DNA of 64,000 nucleotides from Erwinia endophytica (GCF_009295515.1 NZ_RQVV01000024.1:1-64000), one strand, 5' to 3'; positions 46,533-57,266 are shown, counted from the stretch's first letter. The notes: generated by a model from the letters alone, not told the origin. A program made the numbers and translations.

Positions 46533-47357
46533 ATGAAAAAAATACTGATGGCGCTGGGTGCGCTATTGATCAGCACCTCAGCGCTGGCCGCCACACCGTG
46601 GCAGTCCATCCACCAGCCGATAAGTGGTAAGCCGCAGTCCATTGGCTCTTTTGCTAACGGCTGTATTATCGGCGCGCATCCTTTACCCCTGGAAGCGCCG
46701 GATTATCAGGTGATGCGCCAGGATCAGCGGCGTTTCTTCGGTCACCCGGATTTGATCCTGTTTATTCAGCGTCTTAGCGATCAGGTACACCATTTACAAC
46801 TGGGTGAAGTGCTGATCGGCGATATGGGCATGGCGGCAGGCGGCCGCTTCAGCAGCGGTCATGCCAGCCACCAGACCGGCCTGGACGTGGATATCTGGCT
46901 ACAGTTGCCGAAAACGCGCTGGACGTCAGCGATGTTGCTTAAGCCGCAACCACTGGATTTGGTTTCCGCAGACGGCAAAAATGTCGTGGCTCGTTACTGG
47001 CGGCCTGAAATTGACAGCCTGATAAAACTGGCGGCGAAAGATAATGATGTGACACGCATTTTCGTCAATCCGGCGATTAAAAAGCAACTTTGTGCTGATG
47101 CTGGCGCCGATCGTGGCTGGTTACGCAAGGTGCGCCCATGGTTTGGTCACCGAGCGCATATGCATGTGCGTCTGCGTTGCCCACCTGGCAGTCTGGAGTG
47201 TCAGGATCAACCCGCTCCGCCACCGGGCGATGGTTGCGGCGCCGAATTGCAAAGCTGGTTTGCGCCGCCAAAACCAGGCAAAACTGCCCCGGTAAAACGT
47301 GAGCCGCCACCGTTACCGCCTTCCTGCCAGGCTTTACTGGGTGAACATCGGCTTTAG
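46533..47357 (+). CDS. mepA: penicillin-insensitive murein endopeptidase MepA
   Basis: A 274-residue periplasmic zinc endopeptidase (same length as E. coli) cutting D-Ala-mDAP cross-links. Signal peptide residues 1-19 (ISTSALA). Zinc ligands His113 and Asp120 are in [16 protein letters not shown] and His211 in [11 protein letters not shown]. The Pro-rich tail ([14 protein letters not shown]) is typical. Begins 4 bp after aroC. Confidence 0.96.
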   Translation: MKKILMALGALLISTSALAATPWQSIHQPISGKPQSIGSFANGCIIGAHPLPLEAPDYQVMRQDQRRFFGHPDLILFIQRLSDQVHHLQLGEVLIGDMGMAAGGRFSSGHASHQTGLDVDIWLQLPKTRWTSAMLLKPQPLDLVSADGKNVVARYWRPEIDSLIKLAAKDNDVTRIFVNPAIKKQLCADAGADRGWLRKVRPWFGHRAHMHVRLRCPPGSLECQDQPAPPPGDGCGAELQSWFAPPKPGKTAPVKREPPPLPPSCQALLGEHRL

Positions 47358-47370
47358 GAACTGAAAGAAA

Positions 47371-48174
47371 ATGGATTGGTTTGTCGTCAGCCCGCAGTGG
47401 GTCGGGCTGCTGTTTCTGGTGGCGATGGTGGCGGCGTTTATTGACGCCATTGCTGGCGGCGGCGGATTATTGACGGTTCCCGCACTGTTGTTTGTCGGTC
47501 TTTCTCCCGCTCAGGCGCTGGCGACCAATAAATTGCAGGCGGTGGGTGGCTCTTTTTCGGCCAGTCTCTATTTCGTACGGCGCAAAGCGGTCAACCTGCG
47601 TGAGCAATGGCTCAACATTGCTATGACGTTTATCGGTGCGGTGACAGGGGCCATCCTGATCCAGCATCTTCAGGCGGGTCTGCTGCGCCAGGTTCTTCCG
47701 CTACTGTTGATCGTTATTGGGCTCTATTTCTTACTGATGCCAAAAATTGGCGAAGAAGATCGTCAGCGTCGGCTGCATGGTCTGCCTTTTGCGCTGATCG
47801 CCGGTGGCGGTGTTGGTTTTTATGACGGCTTTTTTGGTCCTGGCGCCGGGTCGTTTTATGCGCTGGCGTTTGTCACGCTGTGCGGCTATAACCTGGCGAA
47901 ATCCACAGCCCATGCCAAAGTTCTTAACTTCACCTCCAACTTCGGCGGTCTGATATTCTTTATGTTTGGCGGTAAGGTTGTCTGGGGAACCGGTCTGGTA
48001 ATGCTGTTGGGCGCTATTTGCGGGGCCAGACTGGGCGCCCGCATGGTGCTAAGCCGGGGGAAGACGCTGATCCGCCCGATGGTGGTTATCGTTTCAGCCG
48101 TGATGAGCGCCAGGTTGTTGTATGACAGCCACGGAGCGGCCATTGCCGCATGGTGCCATCGCCTTTTTGGCTAA
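47371..48174 (+). CDS. yfcA: TauE/SafE-family membrane transporter YfcA
   Basis: A 267-residue inner-membrane protein with about eight spans, of the TauE/SafE sulfite-exporter family. The N-terminal repeat GLLFLVAMVAAFIDAIAGGGGLL and the second GGGVGFYDGFFGPGAGSFY near residues 146-164 are diagnostic. Substrate of YfcA is not established. It follows mepA by 13 bp. Confidence 0.94.
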   Translation: MDWFVVSPQWVGLLFLVAMVAAFIDAIAGGGGLLTVPALLFVGLSPAQALATNKLQAVGGSFSASLYFVRRKAVNLREQWLNIAMTFIGAVTGAILIQHLQAGLLRQVLPLLLIVIGLYFLLMPKIGEEDRQRRLHGLPFALIAGGGVGFYDGFFGPGAGSFYALAFVTLCGYNLAKSTAHAKVLNFTSNFGGLIFFMFGGKVVWGTGLVMLLGAICGARLGARMVLSRGKTLIRPMVVIVSAVMSARLLYDSHGAAIAAWCHRLFG

Positions 48175-48231
48175 TAGAAGCCCAGGTGCGCCACGGATTT
48201 GGCGCGATATTTTACAGAAGATGAATAATCC

Positions 48232-48777
48232 ATGTGTTCTTCACACCATTATCAGCAACTGATTGATATTTTTGATCGCTGTTTTTTTGCCGATTATCAG
48301 ACCCGCCTGATTAAAGGCGACGATGAACCGATCTATCTTCCTGCTGATCAGGATGTTAATTACCACCGTGTGGTGTTTGCACACGGTTACTATGCCAGCG
48401 CGTTGCATGAAATTTCACACTGGTGCATCGCTGGCGCTGAACGTCGTAAACAGATAGATTTTGGTTACTGGTATTGTCCGGACGGGCGTGATGCCCTGAC
48501 TCAGAGCCAGTTTGAGGCGGTGGAAGTGAAGCCGCAGGCGCTGGAATGGATGTTTTGTGTTGCTGCCGGGTTTCCCTTCAATGTAAGTTGTGACAATCTC
48601 GATGGGGATTTTGAGCCTGATCGCATTGCGTTCCAGCGTAAAGTCCATGCTCAGGTTGTCAGGCAGTTGGAAAAGGGCATTCCTGCCCGGCCGGCTCGTT
48701 TTATCGCTGAACTGGGTAAGTACTACTCAACCCCTCCGCTGACGGAGGCACAGTTTCCCTGGCCGGAAGATCTGTGA
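48232..48777 (+). CDS. epmC: elongation factor P hydroxylase EpmC (YfcM)
   Basis: A 181-residue enzyme that hydroxylates the lysyl-lysine modification of EF-P. The metal-binding HEISHWC motif lies near residues 61-67, within YASALHEISHWCIAGAERRK, matching the conserved YfcM motif. Likely in an operon with yfcL, 24 bp downstream. Confidence 0.94.
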   Translation: MCSSHHYQQLIDIFDRCFFADYQTRLIKGDDEPIYLPADQDVNYHRVVFAHGYYASALHEISHWCIAGAERRKQIDFGYWYCPDGRDALTQSQFEAVEVKPQALEWMFCVAAGFPFNVSCDNLDGDFEPDRIAFQRKVHAQVVRQLEKGIPARPARFIAELGKYYSTPPLTEAQFPWPEDL

Positions 48778-48801
48778 ACCGGGGAACGGATAAGGAATTT
48801 T

Positions 48802-49083
48802 ATGATCGATGAATTTGAAGCGCGTATCCTGGCTCTGATCGATGGCATGGTGGACAGCGCCAGTGATGACGAGCTGTTCGCCAGTGGGTATCTGCGTGGA
48901 CATTTGACGCTGGCGGTGGCCGAGATCGAACAATCTGGCGAGCACACGCCGGAAGCGTTGCAAATTCAGGTGCAGAATAGTTTGCAGAATGCTATCCAGG
49001 CTGGGGAGCTTTCTCCTCGTGACCAGGCACTGGTGATCGGGATGTGGGATAACCTGTTTCTGCAGGCGCGTAAATCAGCCTGA
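48802..49083 (+). CDS. yfcL: YfcL family protein
   Basis: A 93-residue acidic cytosolic protein matching YfcL of enterics ([25 protein letters not shown]). AAGGAAT precedes the ATG. Predicted all-helical. No function known. Convergent with mnmC, 12 bp apart. Confidence 0.92.
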   Translation: MIDEFEARILALIDGMVDSASDDELFASGYLRGHLTLAVAEIEQSGEHTPEALQIQVQNSLQNAIQAGELSPRDQALVIGMWDNLFLQARKSA

Positions 49084-49095
49084 TGAGCGTCTGAG

Positions 49096-51105
49096 TCAGG
49101 AAACTGACTTCACCGCTTTCCCTTTCAACAATTTCCGCACCCAGTAGCGATTAGGGTGGGTGGCGGCCAGGGTATCCCTGTCCAGAGGGATCGGCTCGTC
49201 GCACAGTTCCGCCGCCAGGACTTCCGCCGCCAGCGGGCCGCTGCACAATCCTCTGGAACCCAGCGCTCCCAGCACGAACAGACCTTGATGCACCGGCGCT
49301 GCAACGGCTTGTTCTCGCTGAGTCGCCAGGCTGGCATATTGTGCAAGAGTTTGCTGATAGTCGGGCAGCGGACCGATCATCGGCAGATGATCACGTGTTG
49401 CACAGCGCACGCCGCAACGGGCGCTTCCTGCACTGACATCCACTTCCTGCGCCCAGTCGGCATCAGGCAGGCAACGAATCAACCGCTGACGATTTTCACG
49501 CTGATCATCTTCACGCCAGGCTGTTGAGCTGTCGGCGCGGTGATAGCTGGCACCAATGCAATGATGCTGATTAGCGGGATTAACCGGGGTGAGATAGCCG
49601 TCATAGCACAGCACTTGCTTTAGTTTGCCAAGAGCGGGGGTAGAAGGGATGTGACTGACCTGACCGCTCACCGCATAGGCTGGCAGTTTCTCACTTTGTG
49701 CAAAAGAAGCCAGCGCATGACCCGTCGCCAGCACCACGTTTTTATGGCTTTGTGGCGGGCGTGCGGCAAAATGCAGTTGCCAGCCTGACGGGGATGGCGT
49801 CATGTTTGTCAGTCGGTGTTGCCAGTTCACCGTTAGCCCCTGTTGCTCAGCCAGTTGGAATAGTGCAGGGGTCAGTTGCTCCGGCGACAGCCAGCCTCCC
49901 AGTGGATAGGTCATCCCGCCGCAGTGAGTTACTACGCCGCTCAACATTGCTGTTTCTTCAGCGTTCACGCCACGGGCAATCGCTTCAGGCAGGCGCATGG
50001 CCAGTAACTGGTTTATTTTGTCACTGCTTTTTTCATCCCAACCCAGTTGTAAGACGCCACACCAGTCATGATCGAAGTTGACCGGCAGCTGGTCATAGAG
50101 CCGACGAGCAAAAGTAAACGCCCCCGGGAAGAAGCGGGCCAGTGCGGGATCATGATGGTTAAGCAGAGGATACAACGCCCCCTGGCGATTGCCGGAAGCC
50201 CCCTGCGCAGGCCTGTCATCGGCACAGTAAAGGGTGACTTTTTTGCCCCGACGCAACAGGGCGAGTGACAACAGCGCGCTGGCGATCCCGCCACCGATAA
50301 TAGCGATATCATCTCCCGCGGCAGAAGGGCGTGAATACCACGGCGCCTGTACGGGGATTTCGTCAGATTGTTCAAATACGCCGAAAAGCATCTCGCGTTT
50401 CGGGCCAAACCCTTTGCGTTTACTTATCGTAAAACCGGCTTCCTGCAAGCCCCGACGCACCACACCGGCAGAAGTGAACGTTGCCAGCGTACCGCCGGTG
50501 CGGGCCATTTTCGCCATACAGGTGAACAGTTCCGGCGTCCACATTTCCGGATTTTTTGCTGGCGCAAAGCCATCAAGAAACCAGGCATCGACCTGTCGAT
50601 ACAGACTGTCATCAAAGGTGTGAATGAGCTGGTTAATATCGCCAAACCACAGGTCGAGCGTCACGCGCCCACCATCCAACAGCAGGCGATGACAGCCAGG
50701 CAGGGGAACTGGCCACTGTTTACGCAGCGCGGCAGCATAGTTCTCCAGTTCCGGCCAGCGGGCATGGGCATGAGCCAGATCACTCACATTTAACGGAAAT
50801 TTCTCACAGCTGATAAAGTGTAAACGCTGTAGCCTGGCATCGGGGTGTGCTGACAGAAAAGCATCAAAAGCCTGCCAGAGCGTTAAAAAATTCAGGCCGG
50901 TACCAAAACCGGTCTCCGCAGTGATAAATAATTCGCGGGGATGCGTGTTAAACCGTGCGGGTAAATGATTACCGTCAAGGAACACATAACGCGTCTCTTC
51001 CAGGCCATTTTCATTGGAGAAATAGACGTCGCCAAACTCTCGGGATACAGGTGTACCCTGTTCATTCCAGCTCAGTTCAGCATGTTCGATGGAGGTGATT
51101 TTCAC
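49096..51105 (-). CDS. mnmC: bifunctional tRNA mnm5s2U34 enzyme MnmC
   Basis: A 669-residue two-domain tRNA-modifying enzyme (E. coli 668). The N-terminal SAM methyltransferase (residues 1-240) has [13 protein letters not shown] near 66-78 and [17 protein letters not shown] near 172. The C-terminal FAD oxidase (residues 255-660) has the dinucleotide motif [21 protein letters not shown] near 267. It finishes the wobble uridine of several tRNAs. Divergent from fabB. Confidence 0.96.
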   Translation of the reverse strand: MKITSIEHAELSWNEQGTPVSREFGDVYFSNENGLEETRYVFLDGNHLPARFNTHPRELFITAETGFGTGLNFLTLWQAFDAFLSAHPDARLQRLHFISCEKFPLNVSDLAHAHARWPELENYAAALRKQWPVPLPGCHRLLLDGGRVTLDLWFGDINQLIHTFDDSLYRQVDAWFLDGFAPAKNPEMWTPELFTCMAKMARTGGTLATFTSAGVVRRGLQEAGFTISKRKGFGPKREMLFGVFEQSDEIPVQAPWYSRPSAAGDDIAIIGGGIASALLSLALLRRGKKVTLYCADDRPAQGASGNRQGALYPLLNHHDPALARFFPGAFTFARRLYDQLPVNFDHDWCGVLQLGWDEKSSDKINQLLAMRLPEAIARGVNAEETAMLSGVVTHCGGMTYPLGGWLSPEQLTPALFQLAEQQGLTVNWQHRLTNMTPSPSGWQLHFAARPPQSHKNVVLATGHALASFAQSEKLPAYAVSGQVSHIPSTPALGKLKQVLCYDGYLTPVNPANQHHCIGASYHRADSSTAWREDDQRENRQRLIRCLPDADWAQEVDVSAGSARCGVRCATRDHLPMIGPLPDYQQTLAQYASLATQREQAVAAPVHQGLFVLGALGSRGLCSGPLAAEVLAAELCDEPIPLDRDTLAATHPNRYWVRKLLKGKAVKSVS

Positions 51106-51181
51106 GGTAAAAGCTCAGTTATCAGGCGATGCCGCGATTGTAACGGTGTGAGTGAGCCCACGCAAATTTACAAAAGTTAAC

Positions 51182-51198
51182 CGCTGATCGGACTTGTT
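51182..51198 (+). promoter_or_regulatory. FadR-like activator site of fabB
   Basis: CGCTGATCGGACTTGTT matches the FadR consensus AGCTGGTCCGACNTGTT at 14 of 17 positions and lies just upstream of the FabR palindrome, the same order as in E. coli fabB, where FadR activates. Confidence 0.82.
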
Positions 51199-51200
51199 CG

Positions 51201-51216
51201 GCTTACAACTGTAAGC
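51201..51216. promoter_or_regulatory. FabR-like repressor palindrome of fabB
   Basis: GCTTACA-AC-TGTAAGC is a perfect inverted repeat resembling the FabR operators of fabA/fabB. It lies 3 bp downstream of the FadR site and 48 bp before the fabB ATG. Confidence 0.8.
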
Positions 51217-51263
51217 TAAAGTGCCTGTCGAATCCTAAATATGAGCAGTGAAAGAGGTATTGA

Positions 51264-52484
51264 ATGAAACGTGCAGTGATTACTGGCCTGGGTATCGTTT
51301 CCAGCATTGGTAATAACCAAGAGGAAGTCCTCGCGTCGCTGCGTGAAGGGCGCTCCGGCATTACCTTTTCTCAGGAGCTGAAAGATTCCGGCATGCGTAG
51401 TCACGTCTGGGGCAACGTCAAACTGTCTAAAGACGAGATCTCCAGCCTCATTGATCGCAAAGTTTTGCGTTTTATGAGCGAGGCGTCCATTTATGCCTAT
51501 ATTTCTATGCTGGAAGCGGTAAAAGACGCCGGACTGAGCGCTGAGCAGTATCAGAACAATCCACGTGTAGGGTTGATTGCCGGTTCCGGCGGCGGTTCGC
51601 CATTCAACCAGGCGGCAAGCGTAGATGGTATGCGGGCTAAAGGCCTGCGTGGCGTTGGCCCCTATATGGTGACCAAAGCCATGGCCTCCGGTGTTTCCGC
51701 GTGTCTGGCGACACCGTTCAAAATTCACGGTGTGAACTATTCCATCAGTTCCGCTTGTGCCACTTCTGCGCACTGTATCGGCAACGCTGTGGAGCAAATT
51801 CAACTGGGTAAACAGGATCTGGTCTTTGCCGGCGGTGGTGAAGAACTGTGCTGGGAAATGTCCTGTGAGTTTGACGCGATGGGCGCACTGTCCACTAAAT
51901 ACAATGAAACACCAGAAAAAGCGTCACGTACCTATGATACCAGCCGTGATGGTTTCGTTATCGCGGGCGGCGGCGGTATGGTGGTGGTTGAAGAGCTGGA
52001 GCATGCGCTGGCGCGTGGTGCGCATATTTATGCTGAAGTGGTGGGGTATGGCGCGACGTCGGATGGCGCAGATATGGTTGCCCCGTCAGGCGAAGGCGCG
52101 ATGCGTTGTATGCGCCAGGCTATGCAGGGTGTTGATACCCCAATCGACTATGTGAACACGCATGGTACCTCGACGCCGGTAGGCGATGTGAAAGAGCTGG
52201 GGGCAATCCGCGAAGTGTTCAGCGGCAGTACACCGGCGATGTCCGCCACCAAAGCCATGACCGGTCACTCTCTCGGCGCGGCGGGCGTACAGGAAGCGAT
52301 TTACTCTCTGCTGATGCTGGAGCATGGCTTTATCGCGCCAAGCATCAACATTGACGAGTTGGACCCGGCGGCGGAAGGTTTGAACATTATTACTAAACCT
52401 ACCCAACAGCAGTTGAAAACGGTGATGTCCAACAGCTTTGGTTTTGGCGGTACCAACGCCACGCTGGTGATGCGTAAGCTGTAA
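51264..52484 (+). CDS. fabB: beta-ketoacyl-ACP synthase I
   Basis: A 406-residue homodimeric condensing enzyme needed for unsaturated fatty acid synthesis. Catalytic triad: Cys163 in [10 protein letters not shown], His in [11 protein letters not shown] near 298, and His in [11 protein letters not shown] near 333. AGAGG precedes the ATG. Regulated by FadR and FabR sites upstream; terminator follows. Identity is unambiguous. Confidence 0.98.
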   Translation: MKRAVITGLGIVSSIGNNQEEVLASLREGRSGITFSQELKDSGMRSHVWGNVKLSKDEISSLIDRKVLRFMSEASIYAYISMLEAVKDAGLSAEQYQNNPRVGLIAGSGGGSPFNQAASVDGMRAKGLRGVGPYMVTKAMASGVSACLATPFKIHGVNYSISSACATSAHCIGNAVEQIQLGKQDLVFAGGGEELCWEMSCEFDAMGALSTKYNETPEKASRTYDTSRDGFVIAGGGGMVVVEELEHALARGAHIYAEVVGYGATSDGADMVAPSGEGAMRCMRQAMQGVDTPIDYVNTHGTSTPVGDVKELGAIREVFSGSTPAMSATKAMTGHSLGAAGVQEAIYSLLMLEHGFIAPSINIDELDPAAEGLNIITKPTQQQLKTVMSNSFGFGGTNATLVMRKL

Positions 52485-52525
52485 TTACCTTTAACCCCGC
52501 TCCCCTGGGGGGGGGCTGGAATGTT

Positions 52526-52562
52526 AACGCCCACGGCCATTAACTGCGGTGGGCGTTTTTAT
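52526..52562 (+). terminator. intrinsic terminator of fabB
   Basis: AACGCCCAC and GTGGGCGTT pair around a 14-base loop and run into a T-rich tail (GTTTTTATT), about 40 bp past the fabB stop. Confidence 0.85.
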
Positions 52563-52836
52563 TTAACAGCCTGTTCCGCAGTGGAATGTTGCCTTAAGTT
52601 GTTGCTGAGTCTGTGGTGAGCGGTTGTGATTTTGTGTGCGCTCCAGGTGGGAGTGTGATTGACGCTCGGTTCACTTTCCGCCAGACTTATTTCAGTAATA
52701 TTTCCCTTCAGCATCGTCACGATGTTGCGTAAGCGTTTAACGTTAACCAACGCACCCTGCCTGTTGTGGTACAACGGGCGTGTATGGGTGCGTCTGTCCG
52801 ACGGCCCTTACGTTATAACAAGGAGCAACGTGACTC
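52563..52836. other. intergenic region between fabB and yfcJ
   Basis: About 270 bp. Short frames on both strands lack ribosome sites. The last 20 bp (AAGGAGCAACGTGACTC) provide the yfcJ ribosome site. No operator recognised. Confidence 0.5.
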
Positions 52837-54012
52837 ATGTCTTCAATCACACAAGACCGGCCCGCGCAGACGACTCTCTCACTGGCCAGTATTTGTTTTG
52901 CCGTATTTTTAACTTATCTGACGGCGGGCCTTGCGTTGCCGGTGATCCCGTTGTTTGTTCACCAGGAACTGGGACTGAATAACGTCATGGTGGGCGTGGC
53001 GGTAGGCGTGCAGTTTTTTGCCACGCTGCTGACGCGAGGATATGCGGGCAAACTGGCCGATCAGCGCGGGGCGAAGCGTTCGACATTACAGGGAATGCTG
53101 GCCTTCGCGCTGGTCGGGTTCGCCTATGTGGCGTCTGCGGAATTACCGTTGCCGGTGATGGCTAAATTTTTGTTGCTGGTGGCTGGTCGTTTGCTGTTGG
53201 GATTTGGTGAAAGTCAATTGCTGACCGGAAATCTGACCTGGGGCATGGGGTTGGTCGGCCCTAAGCGATCCGGCCAGGTGATGTCGTGGAACGGCATGGC
53301 GATTTACGGCGCGCTGGCCGCTGGCGCGCCATTGGGTCTGTTGCTGCATAACCTCTGGGGATTTATGGGGCTGGGGATCGCCACCATTGTGCTCCCGGCG
53401 TTGGCGCTGTTGTTTAACTTTTGGGTGAAGGCGGTGCCGCCGCACGGTGGCGAGCGGCCTTCACTGTGGAAAGTGGTTAAGCAGATCCTGGCCCCAGGTT
53501 GCGCTCTGGCTCTACAGGGAACCGGTTTTGCGGTTATAGGAACCTTTACCACGCTTTATTTCGCCAATCAGCACTGGGAAAATGCCGGTTACACGTTGAC
53601 GGCTTTTGGGCTGGCCTTTGTACTGATGCGCATTTTCTTTGGCTGGATGCCTGATCGCCTGGGCGGGATACGAGTGGCGCTGTTTTCGCTGGCGATCCAG
53701 ACGACAGGATTGTTACTGGTGGGACTGGCGACTCACGGCTGGGTGGCGCTGATCGGCGCAGCCGTGACCGGCGCCGGGTGCTCGTTGGTGTTCCCGGCAC
53801 TGGGCGTGGAAGTGGTGAAGCGGGTTGAACCGCAGGTGCGTGGCACGGCACTTGGCGGATTCTCAGCTTTTCAGGATGTCGCATACGGCGTTACTGGTCC
53901 GTTAACGGGAATTCTGGCGACCTCGCTTGGCTATGGCTCTGTTTATCTTGCTGGCGCGGTATGCGCGGTGTTGGGGATCGTGGTCACACTGAATTTCGCC
54001 AGAAATCAGTAA
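52837..54012 (+). CDS. yfcJ: MFS transporter YfcJ
   Basis: A 391-residue major facilitator with 12 spans, matching YfcJ (UPF0226) of E. coli. Motif A-like [14 protein letters not shown] near residues 67-80 lies between spans 2 and 3, and its repeat [13 protein letters not shown] near 265. E. coli paralogues YfcJ/YhhS export arabinose and other compounds; the natural substrate is uncertain. AAGGAG precedes the ATG. Its stop overlaps the convergent MocR gene by 7 bp. Confidence 0.9.
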   Translation: MSSITQDRPAQTTLSLASICFAVFLTYLTAGLALPVIPLFVHQELGLNNVMVGVAVGVQFFATLLTRGYAGKLADQRGAKRSTLQGMLAFALVGFAYVASAELPLPVMAKFLLLVAGRLLLGFGESQLLTGNLTWGMGLVGPKRSGQVMSWNGMAIYGALAAGAPLGLLLHNLWGFMGLGIATIVLPALALLFNFWVKAVPPHGGERPSLWKVVKQILAPGCALALQGTGFAVIGTFTTLYFANQHWENAGYTLTAFGLAFVLMRIFFGWMPDRLGGIRVALFSLAIQTTGLLLVGLATHGWVALIGAAVTGAGCSLVFPALGVEVVKRVEPQVRGTALGGFSAFQDVAYGVTGPLTGILATSLGYGSVYLAGAVCAVLGIVVTLNFARNQ

Positions 54013-55439
54013 TGCAGGCGAGCCAGTTTATCCACGGCCTGAATAATCTCTGCCCGTTGCAGGGCGGAGAATCCCAATAACCAGCCTTGTTGTGGTGTTT
54101 CACCAGTATACAGAGGCGATAACCGAGGCAGGATTAATCCGTTCTTCCGCGCCTCATTGGTTAACCGCTCTTCGCCTCCTTGCGGCAATGTCACGGTGAG
54201 TTGCAGACCGCAACTGTGGCTTAATGGCAACAGTGGGGTGCCCAGTTGGCGATGCAGTTCACGCAGCAGCAGATGGCGTCGGCTGGCATAGAGTTTTCGC
54301 ATCAGCCGCAAATGAGCCTGGAAGTGACCATGGTTAATAAAGTCTGCGGTGACCGCCTGCATCAGTTGTGCATTGTGACCGTCCATCACACTGCGTAACC
54401 GACAGCAGGCATCAACCAGCGAAGGCGGCACCACCAGATAAGCCAGCCGTAGAGAAGGGAACAGGACTTTGGAAAAGGTCCCCACGTACAGTACCCGTTC
54501 ATCCTGATCCAGCCCCTGTAATGCCGGCATCGGCTGATCGTCATAATAAAACTCACTGTCATAATCGTCTTCGATAATCCAGCAGTTCTGATGGCTGGCA
54601 AATGCCAGCCATTGCAGGCGGCGCTCCAGGCTCATGGTGACCCCAGTGGGATATTGATGCGAAGGTGTGAGATAGACCAGTCTGGGGGCGGGATGGCTGG
54701 GTAACATCGCGCCCTGAGAATCCAACGGAATACTGATAACCTGGGCTCCGGCATGAATAAAGGCATTGCGGGCGCCAGGATAACCCGGTTCTTCAAGCCA
54801 GATCGGAAAGCCCGGGTCGCACAGCAGCGTTGCCAGCATTTGTAGCGCCTGTTGGGAACTGGTGAGGATGATCACTTGTGCGGCATCGCAGCGTAAGCCA
54901 CGTGACTGACCGAGATAGCGAGCTACTGCTGCCCGTAATTCTGCTAATCCCTGCGGATCGCCATACCCCATGAGTTTTTCCGTTGAATGGCGCAGGCGTT
55001 GACTGAGCAGGCGACGCCATATGTCATGAGGAAAAGCCCGTAAATCTGGCGAACCAGCGGCAAAAGCCTGTGGAAAGAACGGGTCCTGACAACCTCCGGT
55101 AGCAACAATCTGTTGTCCACGGGATGAGAGTATGGGGAACGAAGTCCGGGGTATTTTCTTTACCCGGCGATCGGCTGGCAGAGCGATTGCCACAAAGGTG
55201 CCTTTGCCGATTTTACGTAATAAATATCCTTCGCTTTCGAGCTGTGCATAAGCCGCTTCCACCGTCACCCGGGATAGTGATAAATCTGTGGCCAACAGGC
55301 GAGAAGAGGGAAGGCGCTCGCCCTTTTGCAGCGTACCATGAGCAATCAACTGGCGTAATGTAGCGCACAATTTATCCCGCAAGGTCTGAGCCTGCTGTGC
55401 GGCAAAAAGAGAGAGCAGGGGAACGGTAGTCAGCGGCAT
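54006..55439 (-). CDS. MocR-family transcriptional regulator (GntR HTH plus aminotransferase domain)
   Basis: A 477-residue PLP-dependent regulator. Residues 12-80 form a GntR winged helix ([31 protein letters not shown]); residues 110-470 form a fold-type I aminotransferase domain with the PLP lysine in [19 protein letters not shown] near residue 320. It is divergent from a rhodanese gene, with only 90 bp between, so control of that gene and itself is likely. It resembles PdxR/MocR proteins, but no PLP synthesis gene is its direct neighbour; pdxB lies 4 kb away. Ligand unknown. Confidence 0.88.
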   Translation of the reverse strand: MPLTTVPLLSLFAAQQAQTLRDKLCATLRQLIAHGTLQKGERLPSSRLLATDLSLSRVTVEAAYAQLESEGYLLRKIGKGTFVAIALPADRRVKKIPRTSFPILSSRGQQIVATGGCQDPFFPQAFAAGSPDLRAFPHDIWRRLLSQRLRHSTEKLMGYGDPQGLAELRAAVARYLGQSRGLRCDAAQVIILTSSQQALQMLATLLCDPGFPIWLEEPGYPGARNAFIHAGAQVISIPLDSQGAMLPSHPAPRLVYLTPSHQYPTGVTMSLERRLQWLAFASHQNCWIIEDDYDSEFYYDDQPMPALQGLDQDERVLYVGTFSKVLFPSLRLAYLVVPPSLVDACCRLRSVMDGHNAQLMQAVTADFINHGHFQAHLRLMRKLYASRRHLLLRELHRQLGTPLLPLSHSCGLQLTVTLPQGGEERLTNEARKNGLILPRLSPLYTGETPQQGWLLGFSALQRAEIIQAVDKLARLHY

Positions 55440-55447
55440 AATGGTCT

Positions 55448-55508
55448 TATCATCCAGATGAAATGGGTATCATGGTTAAGGCCATTTCACCGTATCATCA
55501 GGTGATAC
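55448..55508. promoter_or_regulatory. probable MocR operator region (TATCAT repeats)
   Basis: TATCAT occurs three times in direct orientation (55448, 55468, 55493), and the last copy is part of an inverted repeat GTATCA-TCAGG-TGATAC (55492-55508). It sits in the 90-bp gap between the MocR-type gene and the rhodanese gene. Direct repeats plus an inverted copy are usual for MocR operators. Assignment is inference. Confidence 0.6.
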
Positions 55509-55529
55509 ATTACTCAAAGGAGTTCATTG

Positions 55530-55979
55530 ATGACTGTTTCCGCTGTTTTACAATTTCCGCCGCCTTCCGCCACACAAAGTGCTGCCGGGTTGCTGGACAA
55601 GCTGGCCCATTACACTGATGCCTGGGATCTGGCGCAGGATTTGGCGAATGGCGTTACGGAGATCGTGGTGATCGATACCCGTTCGGAAGCGCAGTATCAG
55701 ACCGGGCACATTTGTGGCGCGATCAGTTTCCCGCATCGCCGCATGACAACTGAAACACTGTCGGTGCTGGATAAAGAAAAAGTCTATGTCACTTACTGTG
55801 ATGGCATTGGCTGTAACGGCTCCACCAAAGGAGCATGGAAACTGGCCAGTGCGGGCTTCCGGGTGAAGGAATTGATTGGCGGGCTGGATTTCTGGCTGCG
55901 CGACCATCATCCGGTGGCTCAGGGGACAGAAACGGGCGAATGGCCGATGCAGAGGGGGCTGAACGATTGTCATTGCTGA
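55530..55979 (+). CDS. single-domain rhodanese
   Basis: A 149-residue cytosolic rhodanese-like sulfurtransferase. VVIDTRSEAQYQTGHICGAISFPHRRM near residues 46-72 is the CH2A region; the active loop is YCDGIGCNGSTKGAWKL near residues 89-105, with two Cys. AAAGGAG lies 8 bp before the ATG at 55530. It is divergent from the MocR regulator, which probably controls it. The acceptor is unknown. Convergent with flk, 3 bp apart. Confidence 0.9.
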   Translation: MTVSAVLQFPPPSATQSAAGLLDKLAHYTDAWDLAQDLANGVTEIVVIDTRSEAQYQTGHICGAISFPHRRMTTETLSVLDKEKVYVTYCDGIGCNGSTKGAWKLASAGFRVKELIGGLDFWLRDHHPVAQGTETGEWPMQRGLNDCHC

Positions 55980-55982
55980 ATC

Positions 55983-57008
55983 TCAAAGCCAGCACCATAG
56001 CAGTAAGGCGAGCAGGATGAATACAGCCAATGTGGTGAGCAGCGGGTGGGTGGTCAGTGGTCGCAGCAATGTCGACGCATAGTCAAACCGTGAGGCAACA
56101 GGCGGCAGCGGATTGATTTCGTCAGCGGTCAGCGGGGGCTCGCGTAATCTTGCGGCACGACGGGTGAAGAGCAGGTTGAGCAGGTCCTGAGCCTGGACGG
56201 AAGTCAGAACCGCTTGCGTAGCCAGGTGGAAACGCTGTTGGCTGGCGTCTTCCAGCATTTTCTGCTCAACGTTATCCGGCGGTACTTTTAGCAAAGAAAG
56301 CAGCATCGGCAGTGTTAGTGTCGTGTGCTGGCTCAGCGTCTGGCTGGCTTGTAAATACTGGGTCAGCAGAGGGAACAACCGTGATGGGATCGGATCACCA
56401 TTGTGCAGGTTGACTATTTTGAGTACCGAGAACCACAATCTGGCTGGCTGTTCACCGGTTGCGGCGGCCAGCTTAGCAACCTGCTGATTCAGCGTATGAT
56501 GCTCAGCAGGCAACAGCGTACGGTCGGTGATGTGACTTTGCTGCGGCTGCGGGATCGCTATTTGACCATTTTGCAACATGGTCAGCACCTGACGCATCTG
56601 GTCGGGATTCAGCGAACTGAGCACGGTAAGACCAAACTGTTGGCGAATAAAATCACTGACCGCCTGACGATTATTCCCTTGTGGCAGCAGATCGCTCAGT
56701 TGCTGGAATAACTGCCGGCTGGCATGGGTGTTTTGTACCTGCGACAACCGGGTGTTAAGAAACTGCTCAGCGGCAGGAAAATGGTGCGATAAAAGACCCG
56801 CGTCATTTTTCACCCCGACTTCGTGACGTAAACCCGCCCACAGTTCAGCAGACTTCAGGGTGCTAAGCGACATGATTTTAACCATCAGCCTTTCCAGCGT
56901 AGTGCGCTGGGTGGGGGACAGCGGCTGAGCGCTCTGAGGGGACGGGGTGGTATTGTTCACGGTATGATCGCTGGGGATGGGTGCACCGGGGCCACTAAGA
57001 GGTTGCAT
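55983..57008 (-). CDS. flk: flagella biosynthesis regulator Flk
   Basis: A 341-residue protein matching Flk (E. coli 331). A Pro/Ser/Gln-rich N-terminus (residues 1-32) leads to a helical body (LMVKIMSLSTLKSAELWAGLRHEVGV) and a C-terminal membrane anchor at residues 321-341. In Salmonella, Flk prevents premature secretion of the anti-sigma factor FlgM through the hook. Adjacent to pdxB in E. coli; here the adjoining pdxB start has been displaced by an element. Confidence 0.93.
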   Translation of the reverse strand: MQPLSGPGAPIPSDHTVNNTTPSPQSAQPLSPTQRTTLERLMVKIMSLSTLKSAELWAGLRHEVGVKNDAGLLSHHFPAAEQFLNTRLSQVQNTHASRQLFQQLSDLLPQGNNRQAVSDFIRQQFGLTVLSSLNPDQMRQVLTMLQNGQIAIPQPQQSHITDRTLLPAEHHTLNQQVAKLAAATGEQPARLWFSVLKIVNLHNGDPIPSRLFPLLTQYLQASQTLSQHTTLTLPMLLSLLKVPPDNVEQKMLEDASQQRFHLATQAVLTSVQAQDLLNLLFTRRAARLREPPLTADEINPLPPVASRFDYASTLLRPLTTHPLLTTLAVFILLALLLWCWL

Positions 57009-57167
57009 GGCGAAATCCTTAACTCATGGGGCAAAATCCGGAGCGCCGGAAAAGTGTGATTCATTATAATAACAATCCGGCCCAGTGATTGACAGCATCA
57101 CACGATTATCGCTTCAGGCGAATTGTGGCAGTATAGGCCCTCACCGTGATAATGCAGGAGCCTGATT

Positions 57168-57232
57168 GTGAAAATCCTCGTTGATGTTTTTTTGGTATTT
57201 AATAATCATCTGAAATAAAAGGACTTATTTCT
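57168..57232 (+). pseudogene. pdxB: stranded original 5' end of pdxB (attL side)
   Basis: GTG at 57168 has AGGAG 7 bp upstream and is followed by AAAATCCTCGTTGATG, encoding MKILVD, the exact N-terminus of PdxB. It lies next to flk, where pdxB belongs. After GATG the sequence departs from pdxB and the frame ends after about 17 codons. The intact rest of pdxB lies 2.1 kb downstream. Confidence 0.85.
57174..57186. repeat. left direct repeat (putative attL core)
   Basis: ATCCTCGTTGATG, identical to 59295-59307. The preceding bases (AAA here, AAG there) extend the similarity by two more matches. The repeats bound a 2.1-kb segment that carries an integrase remnant near its right end. Confidence 0.8.
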
Positions 57233-57266
57233 TCCTGTATCCACGAGTTGACCACGCTTCGAACAA

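Noticed and set aside
52559-52774. 71-codon minus-strand frame after fabB
   Set aside because: Overlaps the fabB terminator and lacks a ribosome site.
57168-57232. Stranded pdxB start as a functional short peptide gene
   Set aside because: Only about six codons match pdxB before unrelated sequence and a stop; best seen as the displaced start.
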